Source of the DNA: Thermoanaerobaculia bacterium
GTDB lineage: Bacteria > Acidobacteriota > Thermoanaerobaculia > Gp7-AA8
Direction: 5' to 3'
Length of the DNA stretch: 59,102 nucleotides
NCBI GenBank assembly: GCA_017883265.1
Contig: JADGNX010000003.1
Location: forward strand, 1-59,102
Under the pieces are notes generated by a model. It was not told where the DNA came from. It saw nothing but the letters and a program-made list of their open reading frames with translations, and made no database searches. Shown one piece after another: positions 10,134 through 20,111 of this stretch. Each line of letters starts with the position of its first letter. Positions within the stretch are counted from its first letter, which is position 1. The translations under genes were made by a program, and so were the position numbers.

Positions 10134-12563
10134 TCAAAGCGGGACGGGCAATGACGATCTGCCTGGTGCAACGCGCTTCCCCATGAGGGCGGCAGCTCCG
10201 GCCAGTCCTAGAATCGTCAGCAGCGATAGGGCCAGACCGACTTTGAAACTCGGCGGGTCGTAGAAAACGCGAATGCCCGTCGTTCCCGGCGGGACGACGA
10301 AGCCGAGGAAGACGCCGTTGACTTCCTCGGGCCGGATGCTCCTGCCGCGATCGGTCTCGATCTTCCAGCCGGGCCACGATGGCAGACTGCTGACCACGAG
10401 GCTCCATCGCGGAGCCTGGACGGTCATGCGATAGTCCGACCCGCTGGCGTATCCGATGGTGACTCCCGCCACACGCGAATCGTGCAGCCTCGGCGCGAGA
10501 AGATCGAGCTGCTCGCGTTGCGAAGCCGGTTTGAGGTCGGCCAGGATCGCGGTATGGGCCCAGTCCTTCTGCGTCAGGAGGAGGTGCGTGTACACATCCT
10601 TCCTGAATTCGAGGACTACGTTCTTCACGGCGAAGAATCGCGGCAGCACCGACCGGTTCTCGTAAATCTTTCCCTCCAGAGAGCTGAAGATGAGGCGGTA
10701 CCGGTCGCTGTCGTATGTCTCCTCAGGCGACGTCACGACATAGCGCACGTTGAGATAGTCGAGCAGCGTCGTGTCGTTGTTCTCCCAGAGCGCGAAGTAG
10801 GTTTGCGTCTTGTACTTCGCCAGAACGCGTAGCAGTCCCATGTAGCGGCCGTTGGCCATCGGATCGTGCGTCCGGATGTCCTCCAGACCGTACATGGCGG
10901 CGAGGTTCGGGAAGAACCAGGCGCCGGTGCCGACGATCCGCGGCGGAGGCTGATTGCCACGCCGCCCGGCCACTTCGACGAGCTTTCGGATGAGCGGCGT
11001 GGACGGATACAACGACTTACCCTCGATGACCGGATTTGTCTTCGAGCCGATGTTCCAGAGCTCCACCACGATCGCAGCGCAAAGTCCCAGCAAGGCGACG
11101 TGGCGGGTTCGACGAAAGGCAGCTGCCACGGTTCCAACCATCAGTACGATGACGCTCGGGAGCGCCGCTCCGAACGCGCCGTCGTGAGCCCAGGCGGTGG
11201 GGTAGGCGGTGCACCACAGCAGAGCGGCCAGGGCCAACGTCGTTACGGCAATGCCGACGAGGAGTTGGCGGGAGGCGCCGCGGTTGAGTCGGTCGATGAT
11301 GGCGGCCGCCTGCACAGCCAGGCACCAGCAGAGAAGGAGGCGCAGCCGTCCATTCGCGGCCAGCGAGAAAATCGGCAGATGGTGAAAGGCTTCGCTGATG
11401 ATCGGCCATCCGAGAAAAATTCCGAGGGCCAGAGGTGTTGCGATGACGAAGAAAGTCTCCCGCTCACGCCAGCGGCGCCTCACAGCCAGACGAGCCAGAA
11501 GGGCAATCCACGCGGCGATTCCGAAGACTCCGGCGAAGCCGGAAGTGAACTCCGCCGGCTCCCATCTCCAGGGCTTGTCCTCCGGGACATCTCCGAAAAA
11601 ATGTGGCTGAAGGAGCAGCTCCGTGGTCGGCAGGTCGGCAGTGGAAATCTGATTCTTCTGGACCTGCAACGACTGATACCTTTGGCTCCTGCGAAGGCCT
11701 TCGGCGAATGGAAGGAGGAGCGGCAGGCAAATCAGTACGGCCAGGACCACCGCCACCACGTATCGGCCCAGAAGCAGGAGAGCATCCCGGCGCCGATCGG
11801 CTACCAGAACGAAGAGAAGATACAGACCGCTGGCCAGAGCGGCATGAGAGGCGGTTTCCGGGTGTCCGCCGAGGAACAGGACTACCCAGACGACGACGAA
11901 GAACAGAAACCGTTTGTACGAGGGCCGCTCGATCAGCAGCTCCAGACCGTAGAAGACGGCCGGCAGGAATGCGGCAACTGTGACATGGGGGAAATGCAGC
12001 CAGACGGTGAGAAACGTCGAGAAGCCGAACGAGACAGCCCCGATTGCGCTCGGCAGCTCCCCATATCCGCGCCGACGACAGTAGAGGTAGGTGAAGGTGA
12101 GTGCCGCAAGCAGCTTCATCGCCGCTTCCGCTGTCATGCTGGGACCCAGGTCGAGAGGAAGTGCGATCAGTCGTAAGGGAGAGAGCGCGGCGCTCTGGCA
12201 GTTCCCCAGGAGGGGATAGCCGCAACCGGCAGCCGGATTCCATAACGGAATATGAAAAGAGTGCCACGCCTCCCGTACCTGATGTGCCCACGGCACCATC
12301 TGCAACGCCACATCGTTCATCTCGCTGTTGACGGCGTGGTAATGCGGCCAGATGCTGGACCACGGTGGCATGAGATAGATGTAGTCGACCGGTACGTCGA
12401 TGTACTGCTGCGTCATCGGCCGGAAGAGGAAGAGGAGGACCAGAGCGTAAAAGAAGGCGGCCAGCCGCCAGGGGAGCTCCGCCCCTGCTCTTCTTCCGGC
12501 CCAGACGGCCAATGCGTAGATGGCGGCTACGTAGAGGAAGGCGGGATTCAACGGGTGGCGAAC
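10134..12563 (-). CDS. YfhO-family multi-TM membrane protein (glycosyltransferase-like)
   Basis: Long hydrophobic ORF; GNCQSAALSPLRL, GGHPETASHAAL, VRYVVTSPEE and C-terminal YDPPSFKVGLALSLLTILGL. ORF is open to 12722 and would overlap the upstream gene; start uncertain. Confidence 0.7.
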   Translation of the reverse strand, partial: VRHPLNPAFLYVAAIYALAVWAGRRAGAELPWRLAAFFYALVLLFLFRPMTQQYIDVPVDYIYLMPPWSSIWPHYHAVNSEMNDVALQMVPWAHQVREAWHSFHIPLWNPAAGCGYPLLGNCQSAALSPLRLIALPLDLGPSMTAEAAMKLLAALTFTYLYCRRRGYGELPSAIGAVSFGFSTFLTVWLHFPHVTVAAFLPAVFYGLELLIERPSYKRFLFFVVVWVVLFLGGHPETASHAALASGLYLLFVLVADRRRDALLLLGRYVVAVVLAVLICLPLLLPFAEGLRRSQRYQSLQVQKNQISTADLPTTELLLQPHFFGDVPEDKPWRWEPAEFTSGFAGVFGIAAWIALLARLAVRRRWRERETFFVIATPLALGIFLGWPIISEAFHHLPIFSLAANGRLRLLLCWCLAVQAAAIIDRLNRGASRQLLVGIAVTTLALAALLWCTAYPTAWAHDGAFGAALPSVIVLMVGTVAAAFRRTRHVALLGLCAAIVVELWNIGSKTNPVIEGKSLYPSTPLIRKLVEVAGRRGNQPPPRIVGTGAWFFPNLAAMYGLEDIRTHDPMANGRYMGLLRVLAKYKTQTYFALWENNDTTLLDYLNVRYVVTSPEETYDSDRYRLIFSSLEGKIYENRSVLPRFFAVKNVVLEFRKDVYTHLLLTQKDWAHTAILADLKPASQREQLDLLAPRLHDSRVAGVTIGYASGSDYRMTVQAPRWSLVVSSLPSWPGWKIETDRGRSIRPEEVNGVFLGFVVPPGTTGIRVFYDPPSFKVGLALSLLTILGLAGAAALMGKRVAPGRSSLPVPL

Positions 12564-12588
12564 CTCCGCCCCTGTTTTTTGTGGCGCC

Positions 12589-13446
12589 TCATCGCTTTCG
12601 CCCGCCGGCAGATTCCCAGAGGCGATTGGCGCGCTGGAATAGAGAAACGGCCTCTCCGGCGAGGATCGCCTCGGCGTATTGGCGGACCGCCTCGAGGTGA
12701 GGCGCGAGCTCCGTCCCCGCATGCTCCAGGAGGGGCGCCCAGACAGAGGCCGGGCTGCCGGCCAGTCTCATGAAGGTCCGGAACCCGGACCCGCCGAAGC
12801 GTTCGACGTCGATGTGTTCGTTTTCGATGTGAACTGCAAGGGCCGTCGAGAGCAACTGAGGAAGGTGGCTCACGAGGAGCATCGACCGGTCGTGTTCCGC
12901 CGGATCGACGCTGTCGACCTCCGCCCCGGCGTCATCGATGAGTCGACCGACGAGCGGCTCGTGCTGCTGCCTGTGGCTGAGGAACCATCGCCGCCCCTCG
13001 AAGAGATCGATCCGGGCGGCGTCGATCGATCGCTCCTCCGATCCGGCCATGGGGTGACCGGCGGTGAACGAGATGCCGCCTCTCTGGGCCGCCTCGATCA
13101 GTGGCGTCATGAGGCCGCAGACCGAGGTTACGATGGCCCCGGACGGCGCTTCGTCGATCGCCGACAGCGAAGCGTCGAGCGGCGCAGCCAGCACGACGAT
13201 GTCGGCGTCCGATTGCTCGAGTCGTTCCAGGCGCCGATCCGCCGCATTCGAACCGATCGCTCTCTCCTCCGCCACCTCGGGGTCGACATAGGAGACGTGC
13301 CAGCCTCGGCTCCGCAGGCGTATCCCCAGCGATCCGCCGATGAGACCAAGGCCGAAGATGGTGATCGCCGGCGTGCCTGACTCCTGCTTTCTCAAGGGAG
13401 CCGTATTGTAGTCAGATTGAGACTGGAGGTGACTCGACCCTCTCAC
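12589..13446 (-). CDS. Prephenate dehydrogenase
   Basis: [21 protein letters not shown] Rossmann motif, [24 protein letters not shown]. Start uncertain. Confidence 0.8.
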   Translation of the reverse strand: MRGSSHLQSQSDYNTAPLRKQESGTPAITIFGLGLIGGSLGIRLRSRGWHVSYVDPEVAEERAIGSNAADRRLERLEQSDADIVVLAAPLDASLSAIDEAPSGAIVTSVCGLMTPLIEAAQRGGISFTAGHPMAGSEERSIDAARIDLFEGRRWFLSHRQQHEPLVGRLIDDAGAEVDSVDPAEHDRSMLLVSHLPQLLSTALAVHIENEHIDVERFGGSGFRTFMRLAGSPASVWAPLLEHAGTELAPHLEAVRQYAEAILAGEAVSLFQRANRLWESAGGRKR

Positions 13447-13487
13447 CTCCGCAACGGCCTCCAGCCCGTTCGGCTACGATTACGGCC

Positions 13488-14162
13488 ATGACACGCGCGG
13501 TCGTACTTCTCAGCGGCGGACTTGACTCGGCTACGGTGCTGGCCGTTGCGCGAAGGGAGGGGCGGCAAATCCTGGCTCTCTCGTTCGACTACGGGCAGCG
13601 GCACGTCAGCGAACTGGAGGCAGCGCGGGAGATCGCCCGGCGCTTCGCAGTCGAGGAGCACGTGGTGTTCCCCCTCGAGCTGTCCCGCTTCGGAGGGAGT
13701 GCCCTGACGGCCCCCGATATCGCCGTGCCGAAGGACGCGCTCGAAGGCGGAGGGATCCCGGCGACCTACGTGCCGGCGCGAAATACCGTCTTCCTGTCGA
13801 TCGCCCTGGCCTATGCGGAGGCGCGCAGCGCCGACGAGATCTGGCTTGGGGTCAACGCCATCGACTACAGCGGCTATCCCGATTGCCGGCCCGAATTCAT
13901 CGATGCCTTCCAGCAGGTGATCCTCCGGGGAACCCGCAGCGGAATCGAGGATGGAACGCCATGGATCGTGGCGCCGCTGGCCGATCTTTCCAAAGCCGAG
14001 ATCATCCGCTGCGGGATCGAGCTGGGAGTCGACTACTCGATCACCCGCTCCTGCTACGACCCCGACGCGGCCGGGCGGGCCTGCGGGCACTGCGACTCCT
14101 GTCTCCTGCGCCGGCGCGGCTTCGAGGATGCCGGCATCGAAGACCCGACCATCTATCGATGA
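13488..14162 (+). CDS. queC: 7-cyano-7-deazaguanine synthase
   Basis: [19 protein letters not shown]-loop, [26 protein letters not shown]-terminal Cys cluster [17 protein letters not shown]. Confidence 0.95.
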   Translation: MTRAVVLLSGGLDSATVLAVARREGRQILALSFDYGQRHVSELEAAREIARRFAVEEHVVFPLELSRFGGSALTAPDIAVPKDALEGGGIPATYVPARNTVFLSIALAYAEARSADEIWLGVNAIDYSGYPDCRPEFIDAFQQVILRGTRSGIEDGTPWIVAPLADLSKAEIIRCGIELGVDYSITRSCYDPDAAGRACGHCDSCLLRRRGFEDAGIEDPTIYR

Positions 14163-14170
14163 TATTGTCT

Positions 14171-15766
14171 TCAGTCGCCTGATTTTCCGTAGTTCGCCAG
14201 GACTCTGGCAGAGGGATCGGTGACATTACAGCCGGGCCACTCTCTGTTGGGCATCCAGAAATCCTTGATCAGATCAGCGTGACCGCTGAAATGCTTCTCA
14301 AATATGTCGCGATAGAGAAGGGACTCTTTCGTAAAGGGGGGGCGATAGGAGTATCGGGCGCAACCCGTTTCGAAATCATGATCTGAGTATTGTTCCTCGG
14401 CAAATTCTTTCAGATAGTCGACCATGGAGTGCCCGACGGCATCCGAAAAAGCGGCCTTTTCGCGCCACAAGATCTCCGCGGGAAGATAGTCGGTCCCCTC
14501 GAAAGCCTTTCTCAAAATCCACTTACCCATGCCCGTGGTGTTCATCTTCAACGCCGGATTGATATGCATCACCATGGCCACGAAATCCAGATCGCCGAAA
14601 GGGACGCGGGCCTCGAGAGCGTGTGCCGCGATACATCGATCCGCACGAAGCACATCGTACATATAGAGCTCATCGACACGCTTCTTCGCTTCTGACTGAA
14701 AAGCTTCGGGGGATGGGGCGTAGTCGGTGTACTTGTAGCCGAACAGCTCATCCGAGATCTCACCCGTCAGCAAGACCTTGATGTGAGTCTTCTCGCGCAC
14801 GTATCTGGCCACGAAGTACATGCCAATGGAGGCTCGGATCGTGGTGATATCCCACGTCTCCAGATTCCAGATCAGCTTATCCAGCACGCTTAACGTATCG
14901 GCCTTGTTGAAGTAGACCTCGTGATGATCGGTCTTCAGGTACTGGGCTACGATCTTCGCGTACCCGATATCGATCGGATTGTGGTCGAGGCCAACGGCAA
15001 ACGTAGAGATGGGCCTGTCCAGAATCTTCTGAGCGATGGCACAGACGAGACTCGAATCGAGTCCACCGGAAAGCAGAAAGCCGACAGGCACATCGGCCAC
15101 CAGGCGTTTCCGAACGCCTTCGATGAGCTTTTCACGAATGTCCTTCAGGTGTTTGTCCAGATTCCTGGGGGCATATTGGAGAACCGTCGTGACATCACGG
15201 TACTGAACGAATTTCTCTCCATCGTAGTAATGGCCGGGAGGAAAGGCGTGGACCGTGGTGCAGAAAGGCGCCAGGGCCTTCATCTCTGAGGCGAACATGA
15301 TCTTGTTGTCTTTCGTGTATCCATGAAAGAGCGGGCGGATGCCGATGGGATCGCGGCCGGCCATGAGCTTCTTCTTCTTGTCGTCCCACACCACCAGCGC
15401 GAACTCGGCATCCAGATGCTGGCACATCTCTTCGATGCCCAGGTCTCGATACATGGGAATCAGAACTTCACAGTCTGAGTGCGATTTGAACTCATAGCTC
15501 GACTCATAGTCGTGCTTCAAAGTCTCGTAGTTATAGATCTCGCCGTTACAGATGATGACGTTGCCGGAGTCGTGGTCGACGAACGGCTGATGACCCTTTT
15601 GAGTGGGGTCCATGATGGCCAGTCGATGAAAGCAGAGGGACGCCCGCTCGTCGGCGACGAGCAGGATCTCGGTATCGTCGGGACCGCGATGGCGAAGCTC
15701 ATCAAAGTCCCTTTCGAAGTCCGGGAGCCGGAGGACGTCTCCGGCGTACGCTAGAATTCCACACAT
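14171..15766 (-). CDS. asnB: Asparagine synthase (glutamine-hydrolysing)
   Basis: MCGILAYAGDV nucleophile-Cys N-terminus, [36 protein letters not shown]-loop. Confidence 0.93.
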   Translation of the reverse strand: MCGILAYAGDVLRLPDFERDFDELRHRGPDDTEILLVADERASLCFHRLAIMDPTQKGHQPFVDHDSGNVIICNGEIYNYETLKHDYESSYEFKSHSDCEVLIPMYRDLGIEEMCQHLDAEFALVVWDDKKKKLMAGRDPIGIRPLFHGYTKDNKIMFASEMKALAPFCTTVHAFPPGHYYDGEKFVQYRDVTTVLQYAPRNLDKHLKDIREKLIEGVRKRLVADVPVGFLLSGGLDSSLVCAIAQKILDRPISTFAVGLDHNPIDIGYAKIVAQYLKTDHHEVYFNKADTLSVLDKLIWNLETWDITTIRASIGMYFVARYVREKTHIKVLLTGEISDELFGYKYTDYAPSPEAFQSEAKKRVDELYMYDVLRADRCIAAHALEARVPFGDLDFVAMVMHINPALKMNTTGMGKWILRKAFEGTDYLPAEILWREKAAFSDAVGHSMVDYLKEFAEEQYSDHDFETGCARYSYRPPFTKESLLYRDIFEKHFSGHADLIKDFWMPNREWPGCNVTDPSARVLANYGKSGD

Positions 15767-16026
15767 GATCGGATCCTGAGAGTCGGGAGAGATTTCCCTT
15801 TGTCGGCCTTGCCCTGCTGAGAAAAACCAACTGAAGGAGTGGTTTCGGCACCCAGTCTGAGGCCGATGCTCTCGAATGTCTCTCCCGCGATCGCGCGATT
15901 CCGTAGGGAAGCCGCACGCCGTTTGCGCCATCCGCCATTCCTAACTCATTGAGTGGCATTCGTTTTACGCGTAAGGCAAGCCTGCCACTTGATCCCGAGG
16001 GGTCCTTCCTTCATCGTGATTCTGCA

Positions 16027-16659
16027 ATGCGCGTCACCGAGATCTTTCACTCCATTCAGGGGGAGTCGACCCATGCCGGGCGACCTTGCGTCTTCGTCCG
16101 TCTGACCGGCTGCAATCTCCGCTGCCGCTGGTGCGACTCTGAATACACCTTCACCGGTGGCGACAGGATGACCCTCGAAGAGGTCGTGGACAGAGTTCTC
16201 AGCTATGGCTGTGACCTGGTCGAGGTTACCGGCGGTGAGCCGCTGGCGCAGGCAGAGGCCTTCGAGCTCATCGAGACTTTGTGCGACCGGGGGCTGGAGG
16301 TGTTGATCGAGACTTCCGGCTCGATCGACGTTTCGCCCACCGACCCGCGCGCAAAGCTCATTCTCGACGTGAAGTGCCCTGGTTCCGGTGAGGTCCATTC
16401 GAATCGATGGACGAATCTCGCTCTTCTGCGCCCGCACGATGAGATCAAGTTCGTGATCGCCGACCGGGCGGATTACGAGTGGGCGCGCGAGGTGATTCTG
16501 ACTCGAGGGCTGGCCCGCTGGCCTGTACTGTTGTCGCCGGTGTGGGGTGAGATGGAGCCTCGCCTCCTGGCCGAATGGATGCTTGCCGACCGACTTCCGG
16601 CGCGATTCCAGACCCAGCTCCACAAGCACATCTGGGGCGCTGAGGCCCGCGGCGTGTAA
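16027..16659 (+). CDS. queE: 7-carboxy-7-deazaguanine synthase (radical SAM)
   Basis: FHSIQGESTHAGRPCVFVRLTGCNLRCRWCDSEYTF and VTGGEPL. Confidence 0.93.
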   Translation: MRVTEIFHSIQGESTHAGRPCVFVRLTGCNLRCRWCDSEYTFTGGDRMTLEEVVDRVLSYGCDLVEVTGGEPLAQAEAFELIETLCDRGLEVLIETSGSIDVSPTDPRAKLILDVKCPGSGEVHSNRWTNLALLRPHDEIKFVIADRADYEWAREVILTRGLARWPVLLSPVWGEMEPRLLAEWMLADRLPARFQTQLHKHIWGAEARGV

Positions 16660-16668
16660 GGAGGAACG

Positions 16669-17076
16669 TTGAGTAAACCCGAACTGGATCACATCGGCAT
16701 CGCCGTCCGATCGATCGAAGCCGCCTCGATCTATGAAGCCCTCGGGCTGCAGGTCGATCACCTCGAGACGGTGGAGAGTCAGGGCGTCAGGACAGCGTTT
16801 CTTTCGGTCGGCGATTCCAACCTGGAGCTTCTGGAGCCGACCAATCCTGACTCCCCCGTGGCCAGGTACATCGAAAAACGAGGCGAAGGGATTCATCACC
16901 TCTGTTTCCGCGTGGACGACATCGATGCTCACCTCCAGCGCCTGGCTGCCGCCGGCTATCGGCTCATCAATGAATCGTCTGTCCCCGGCGCGCACGGCTG
17001 CCGGGTCGCTTTCCTTCATCCATCCGCGGGAAGCGGCGTTCTCATCGAGTTGAGCGAGCGGGAGAAGAAGTCATGA
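16669..17076 (+). CDS. Methylmalonyl-CoA epimerase (VOC family)
   Basis: LDHIGIAVRSIEAA, FLSVGDSNLELLEPTNPDSPVARYIEKRGEGIHHLCFRVDDID, HPSAGSGVLIEL; TTG start. Confidence 0.9.
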   Translation: MSKPELDHIGIAVRSIEAASIYEALGLQVDHLETVESQGVRTAFLSVGDSNLELLEPTNPDSPVARYIEKRGEGIHHLCFRVDDIDAHLQRLAAAGYRLINESSVPGAHGCRVAFLHPSAGSGVLIELSEREKKS

Positions 17077-17402
17077 CCATGACCGAAGGCTTCGCCAGAG
17101 ATTCGATCATCATCGTCAATCTCGTGAATCCGAAGGAGAAATTCTGGGGGCATCTGTCGACCCTCTCCACCGCCGGCCTGACGATGCGCGGGATCAACCT
17201 CGACTCATTCGAGGACTGGGTGCGACAGCTGGCGCGTGGCGATGAGCCGAACCTCGACCTCGTCACCATGTTCGTGCCGCTCTTCCGGGTCGAGCGGATT
17301 TTTCTCGATGAGCCGGTCGGCGCCGTCCGCTCCTACAGCGACTTTTTCGAGGACGTGGTGCAGACTCCGGTCCGAAAGTTTCTGGGCATCGAGGGGCTGT
17401 AG
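17073..17402 (+). CDS. Conserved hypothetical protein; stop codon lies inside a repeat element
   Basis: ATG overlaps the upstream epimerase stop (ATGA); globular ORF TEGFARDSIIIVNLVNPKEKFWG...RKFLGIEGL*. Confidence 0.75.
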   Translation: MTMTEGFARDSIIIVNLVNPKEKFWGHLSTLSTAGLTMRGINLDSFEDWVRQLARGDEPNLDLVTMFVPLFRVERIFLDEPVGAVRSYSDFFEDVVQTPVRKFLGIEGL

Positions 17403-17572
17403 CACAGACACTTCTGTCTGTGCTTGGCTGTGCTACTGGCCGAGAGAAGAGGCGCACAGGCAGAAGGCGCACAGGCAGAAGGTGCACTGGCAGAGGGTGC
17501 ACAGACAGCAGAAGGTGCACTGGCAGAAGGCGCACAGACAGAAGGCGCACAGACAGAAGTGTCTGTGCTACA
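17398..17572. repeat. 175-bp element with perfect 20-bp terminal inverted repeats (TGTAGCACAGACACTTCTGT / ACAGAAGTGTCTGTGCTACA)
   Basis: Left arm 17398-17417 and right arm 17553-17572 are exact reverse complements; the left end also forms a 10-bp hairpin AGCACAGACA-CTTC-TGTCTGTGCT (17401-17424). Confidence 0.9.
17451..17558. repeat. Tandem array of ~15-bp units (GGYGCACWGRCAGAR), 7 copies, inside the 175-bp element
   Basis: Units read directly: ggcgcacaggcagaa x2, ggtgcactggcagag, ggtgcacagacagcagaa (18 bp), ggtgcactggcagaa, ggcgcacagacagaa x2. Confidence 0.9.
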
Positions 17573-17597
17573 GGAAAGCGCCGATAATATTTGTCCT

Positions 17598-18911
17598 ATG
17601 AATGACTTCAACGTTTACGAGGTGCTGAATCGCAAGCGGCGGGGCGCACCGATGGAGTCGCGGGAGATCGAGCAGTTCATCGATTTGTATACCCGCGGCG
17701 ACATTCCCGACTACCAGATGTCCGCGCTCCTCATGGCCGTTGCCATCAATGGAATGACAACGGCCGAGATGGCGACGTTGACGCAGTCGATGCTCCGCTC
17801 CGGCGAGCAGTGGCGGCTGCGCGACGAATACGATTTCATCGCAGACAAACACTCCACCGGCGGAGTGGGCGACAAGGTCTCGCTCGTCCTCTCGCCATGG
17901 GTAGCAGCCTGCGGCATCAGGATCGGCATGCTCTCGGGACGCGGCCTCGGTCATACAGGCGGCACGCTCGACAAGCTGGAGGCCATTCCGGGATTCAACG
18001 CCCGTCTCTCTCGCCCAGACTTCGAGCGCTGTCTCAAAGACGTCGGTTGTGTCATCTCTACCTCGACCGAAGGGATCGCCCCGGCCGACAAGAAGATCTA
18101 CGCCCTGCGGGATGTGACCGGAACGGTGGAATCGCTGCCTCTCATCACAGCATCCATCATGTCGAAGAAGCTGGCCATGGGCGCTTCAGCCCTGGTCCTT
18201 GACGTCAAGACCGGCAGCGGGGCGTTCATGAGACTTTACCAGGACTCTCGAGCGCTGGCCCTCAGCCTCATCGCCGCCGCCGAAGGCTCCGGGACGCGTG
18301 TCGAAGCGCTCATCACCGACATGGACCGCCCGCTTGGAGTGGCCGCGGGAAACGCCAACGAGATCATCGAGACGTTCGAAGTGCTCAAGGGTCATGGACC
18401 GGCGGACGTCCAGGAAGTCACGCGGGCCCAGGCCGAGCGGGTTCTGGTCATGTCGGGCAGATTCGATGAAAAATCGGCGAACCTCAAGCTGGCGGAGACG
18501 CTCGAGTCGGGAGCGGCGCTGGAATGCGCCCGACGATGGATCGCAGCGCAGGGCGGTGATCCGGCGGTCATCGATGACTATTCGCTACTCCCACAGCCGC
18601 GCAAAGTCCTCGAGGTCAAGGCGCCGCAGAGTGGCTACATCACGTTCATCGATACCTACCAGGCTGGTATGTTCACCGTCGACCTCGGCGCCGGGCGCAA
18701 GAGAGCCGACGACGTGATCGACTATGCGGCGGGCGTGCTCTTCGATCGCAAGAGCGGCGACGCAGTGGCCAGCGGGGACGTCATCGCCCGGATCCAGCTC
18801 GGTGATCGGGCGCGCCACCAGTCCGAATTGACTGCACGTTTCCTCTCCTTCGTCACCTTCGGCGATGAGGCGCCGGAAGCGAAGCCGTTGATCCACGAAC
18901 ATCTGAAATAG
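17598..18911 (+). CDS. Pyrimidine-nucleoside (thymidine) phosphorylase
   Basis: MNDFNVYEVLNRKRRGAPM start; DKHSTGGVGDKVSLVLSPWVAACG signature; KTGSGAFM. The ORF track extends upstream only through the repeat array. Confidence 0.93.
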   Translation: MNDFNVYEVLNRKRRGAPMESREIEQFIDLYTRGDIPDYQMSALLMAVAINGMTTAEMATLTQSMLRSGEQWRLRDEYDFIADKHSTGGVGDKVSLVLSPWVAACGIRIGMLSGRGLGHTGGTLDKLEAIPGFNARLSRPDFERCLKDVGCVISTSTEGIAPADKKIYALRDVTGTVESLPLITASIMSKKLAMGASALVLDVKTGSGAFMRLYQDSRALALSLIAAAEGSGTRVEALITDMDRPLGVAAGNANEIIETFEVLKGHGPADVQEVTRAQAERVLVMSGRFDEKSANLKLAETLESGAALECARRWIAAQGGDPAVIDDYSLLPQPRKVLEVKAPQSGYITFIDTYQAGMFTVDLGAGRKRADDVIDYAAGVLFDRKSGDAVASGDVIARIQLGDRARHQSELTARFLSFVTFGDEAPEAKPLIHEHLK

Positions 18912-18938
18912 GACGGACACCGGCTATCATCGCAGCTC

Positions 18939-20111
18939 ATGAACGAACCGCGCGCCATCGTCATCGTCTGCGACTCGCTCGGGGTCGGCGCGCTGCCAGA
19001 CGCCGCTGACTTCGGTGACCAAGGCTCGAATACCCTCGGGCACATCCTGCGCGATGAGAGCCCGAGTCTGCCGACGCTGACCCGGCTCGGTCTGCTGCAT
19101 ACCCTGCCGTCTCCGGTCTCCGATGTGGCTCCTCAGAGCGCCCACGGCCGGATGGCGGAGATCTCCGCGGGGAAGGACACGACGACCGGCCACTGGGAGA
19201 TGATGGGTCTCATCGTCGATGAGCCGTTTCGCACATATCCGAACGGGTTTCCCCCTGAGATCATCGCGGAGTACGAGCGGCGCATCGGCCGGAAGACTCT
19301 CGGCAACAAGGCAGCATCGGGAACAGTGATCCTCGACGAGCTGGGTGAGGAGCATGTGAAGAGTGGCTCGCCGATCGTCTACACCTCAGCCGATTCGGTT
19401 TTCCAGGTGGCGGCACACGAAGAGGTCATCCCGCCGGAGGAGCTATGGCGGATCTGCGGGGTGGCGCGCGAGCTGATGCGTGGCGAGAACAATATCGGCC
19501 GTGTCATCGCCAGACCTTTCACCGGCTCGGGCAGAGGACACTTCAAGCGGACGGCGAGGCGCCGCGACTTCTCGGTGAGGCCGACGGGTGAGACGGTCGT
19601 GGAGCGGGCGCAGAAGGCCGGTCGCGGCGTCATCGGACTCGGCAAGATCGCCGATATATTCGACCGCGTCGGCATCGACGAAGAAATCCGCACGGAGTCG
19701 AATAGCGACGGCATGAGCAGGACGATGGATCTGGTTCGAGATTCCGATGCCCGCTTCCTGTTCACGAACCTGGTCGATTTCGATTCCAAGTACGGACATC
19801 GCAACGACGCTTCAGGATATGCCAGGGCTCTCGAGACGTTCGATGGCGAACTGGAGACGTTGCTGCGGACCATGAGGCCAAACGACCTTCTGTTCATCAC
19901 CGCCGATCACGGCTGCGATCCGACCGATGTCTCGACGGATCACACGCGCGAGTACGTTCCACTGCTTGTTGCCGGTCCAGGAGTTCGAGAGGGCCGCTCT
20001 CTGGGAACACGTCGAACGTTTGCGGACCTCGGAGCGTCGATCTGCGAGCTGTTGCAGATCGACGCCGAAGGCCTGCCCGGAACCAGCGTCTTATCCGAGG
20101 TGAATCGATGA
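18939..20111 (+). CDS. deoB: Phosphopentomutase
   Basis: AIVIVCDSLGVGALPDAADFGDQGSNTLGHI, GKDTTTGHWEMMG, FITADHGCDPTDVSTDHTREYVPLLV. Confidence 0.95.
   Translation: MNEPRAIVIVCDSLGVGALPDAADFGDQGSNTLGHILRDESPSLPTLTRLGLLHTLPSPVSDVAPQSAHGRMAEISAGKDTTTGHWEMMGLIVDEPFRTYPNGFPPEIIAEYERRIGRKTLGNKAASGTVILDELGEEHVKSGSPIVYTSADSVFQVAAHEEVIPPEELWRICGVARELMRGENNIGRVIARPFTGSGRGHFKRTARRRDFSVRPTGETVVERAQKAGRGVIGLGKIADIFDRVGIDEEIRTESNSDGMSRTMDLVRDSDARFLFTNLVDFDSKYGHRNDASGYARALETFDGELETLLRTMRPNDLLFITADHGCDPTDVSTDHTREYVPLLVAGPGVREGRSLGTRRTFADLGASICELLQIDAEGLPGTSVLSEVNR

Noticed and set aside
13425-13450. GGAGGTGA/TCACCTCC hairpin between prephenate dehydrogenase and queC as a preQ1-type riboswitch
   Set aside because: Only an 8-bp stem; no preQ1 aptamer features recognised, and it may simply be chance near the divergent starts.
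17451-17558. Possible CRISPR-like array
   Set aside because: Units are contiguous ~15-bp tandem repeats without unique spacers and no cas gene is present; better explained as part of the TIR element.
17424-17597. N-terminal extension of the pyrimidine-nucleoside phosphorylase (EGAQAEGAQ... repeats)
   Set aside because: The extension is translated repeat DNA; the conserved protein starts at MNDFNVYEVLNRKRRG (17598).
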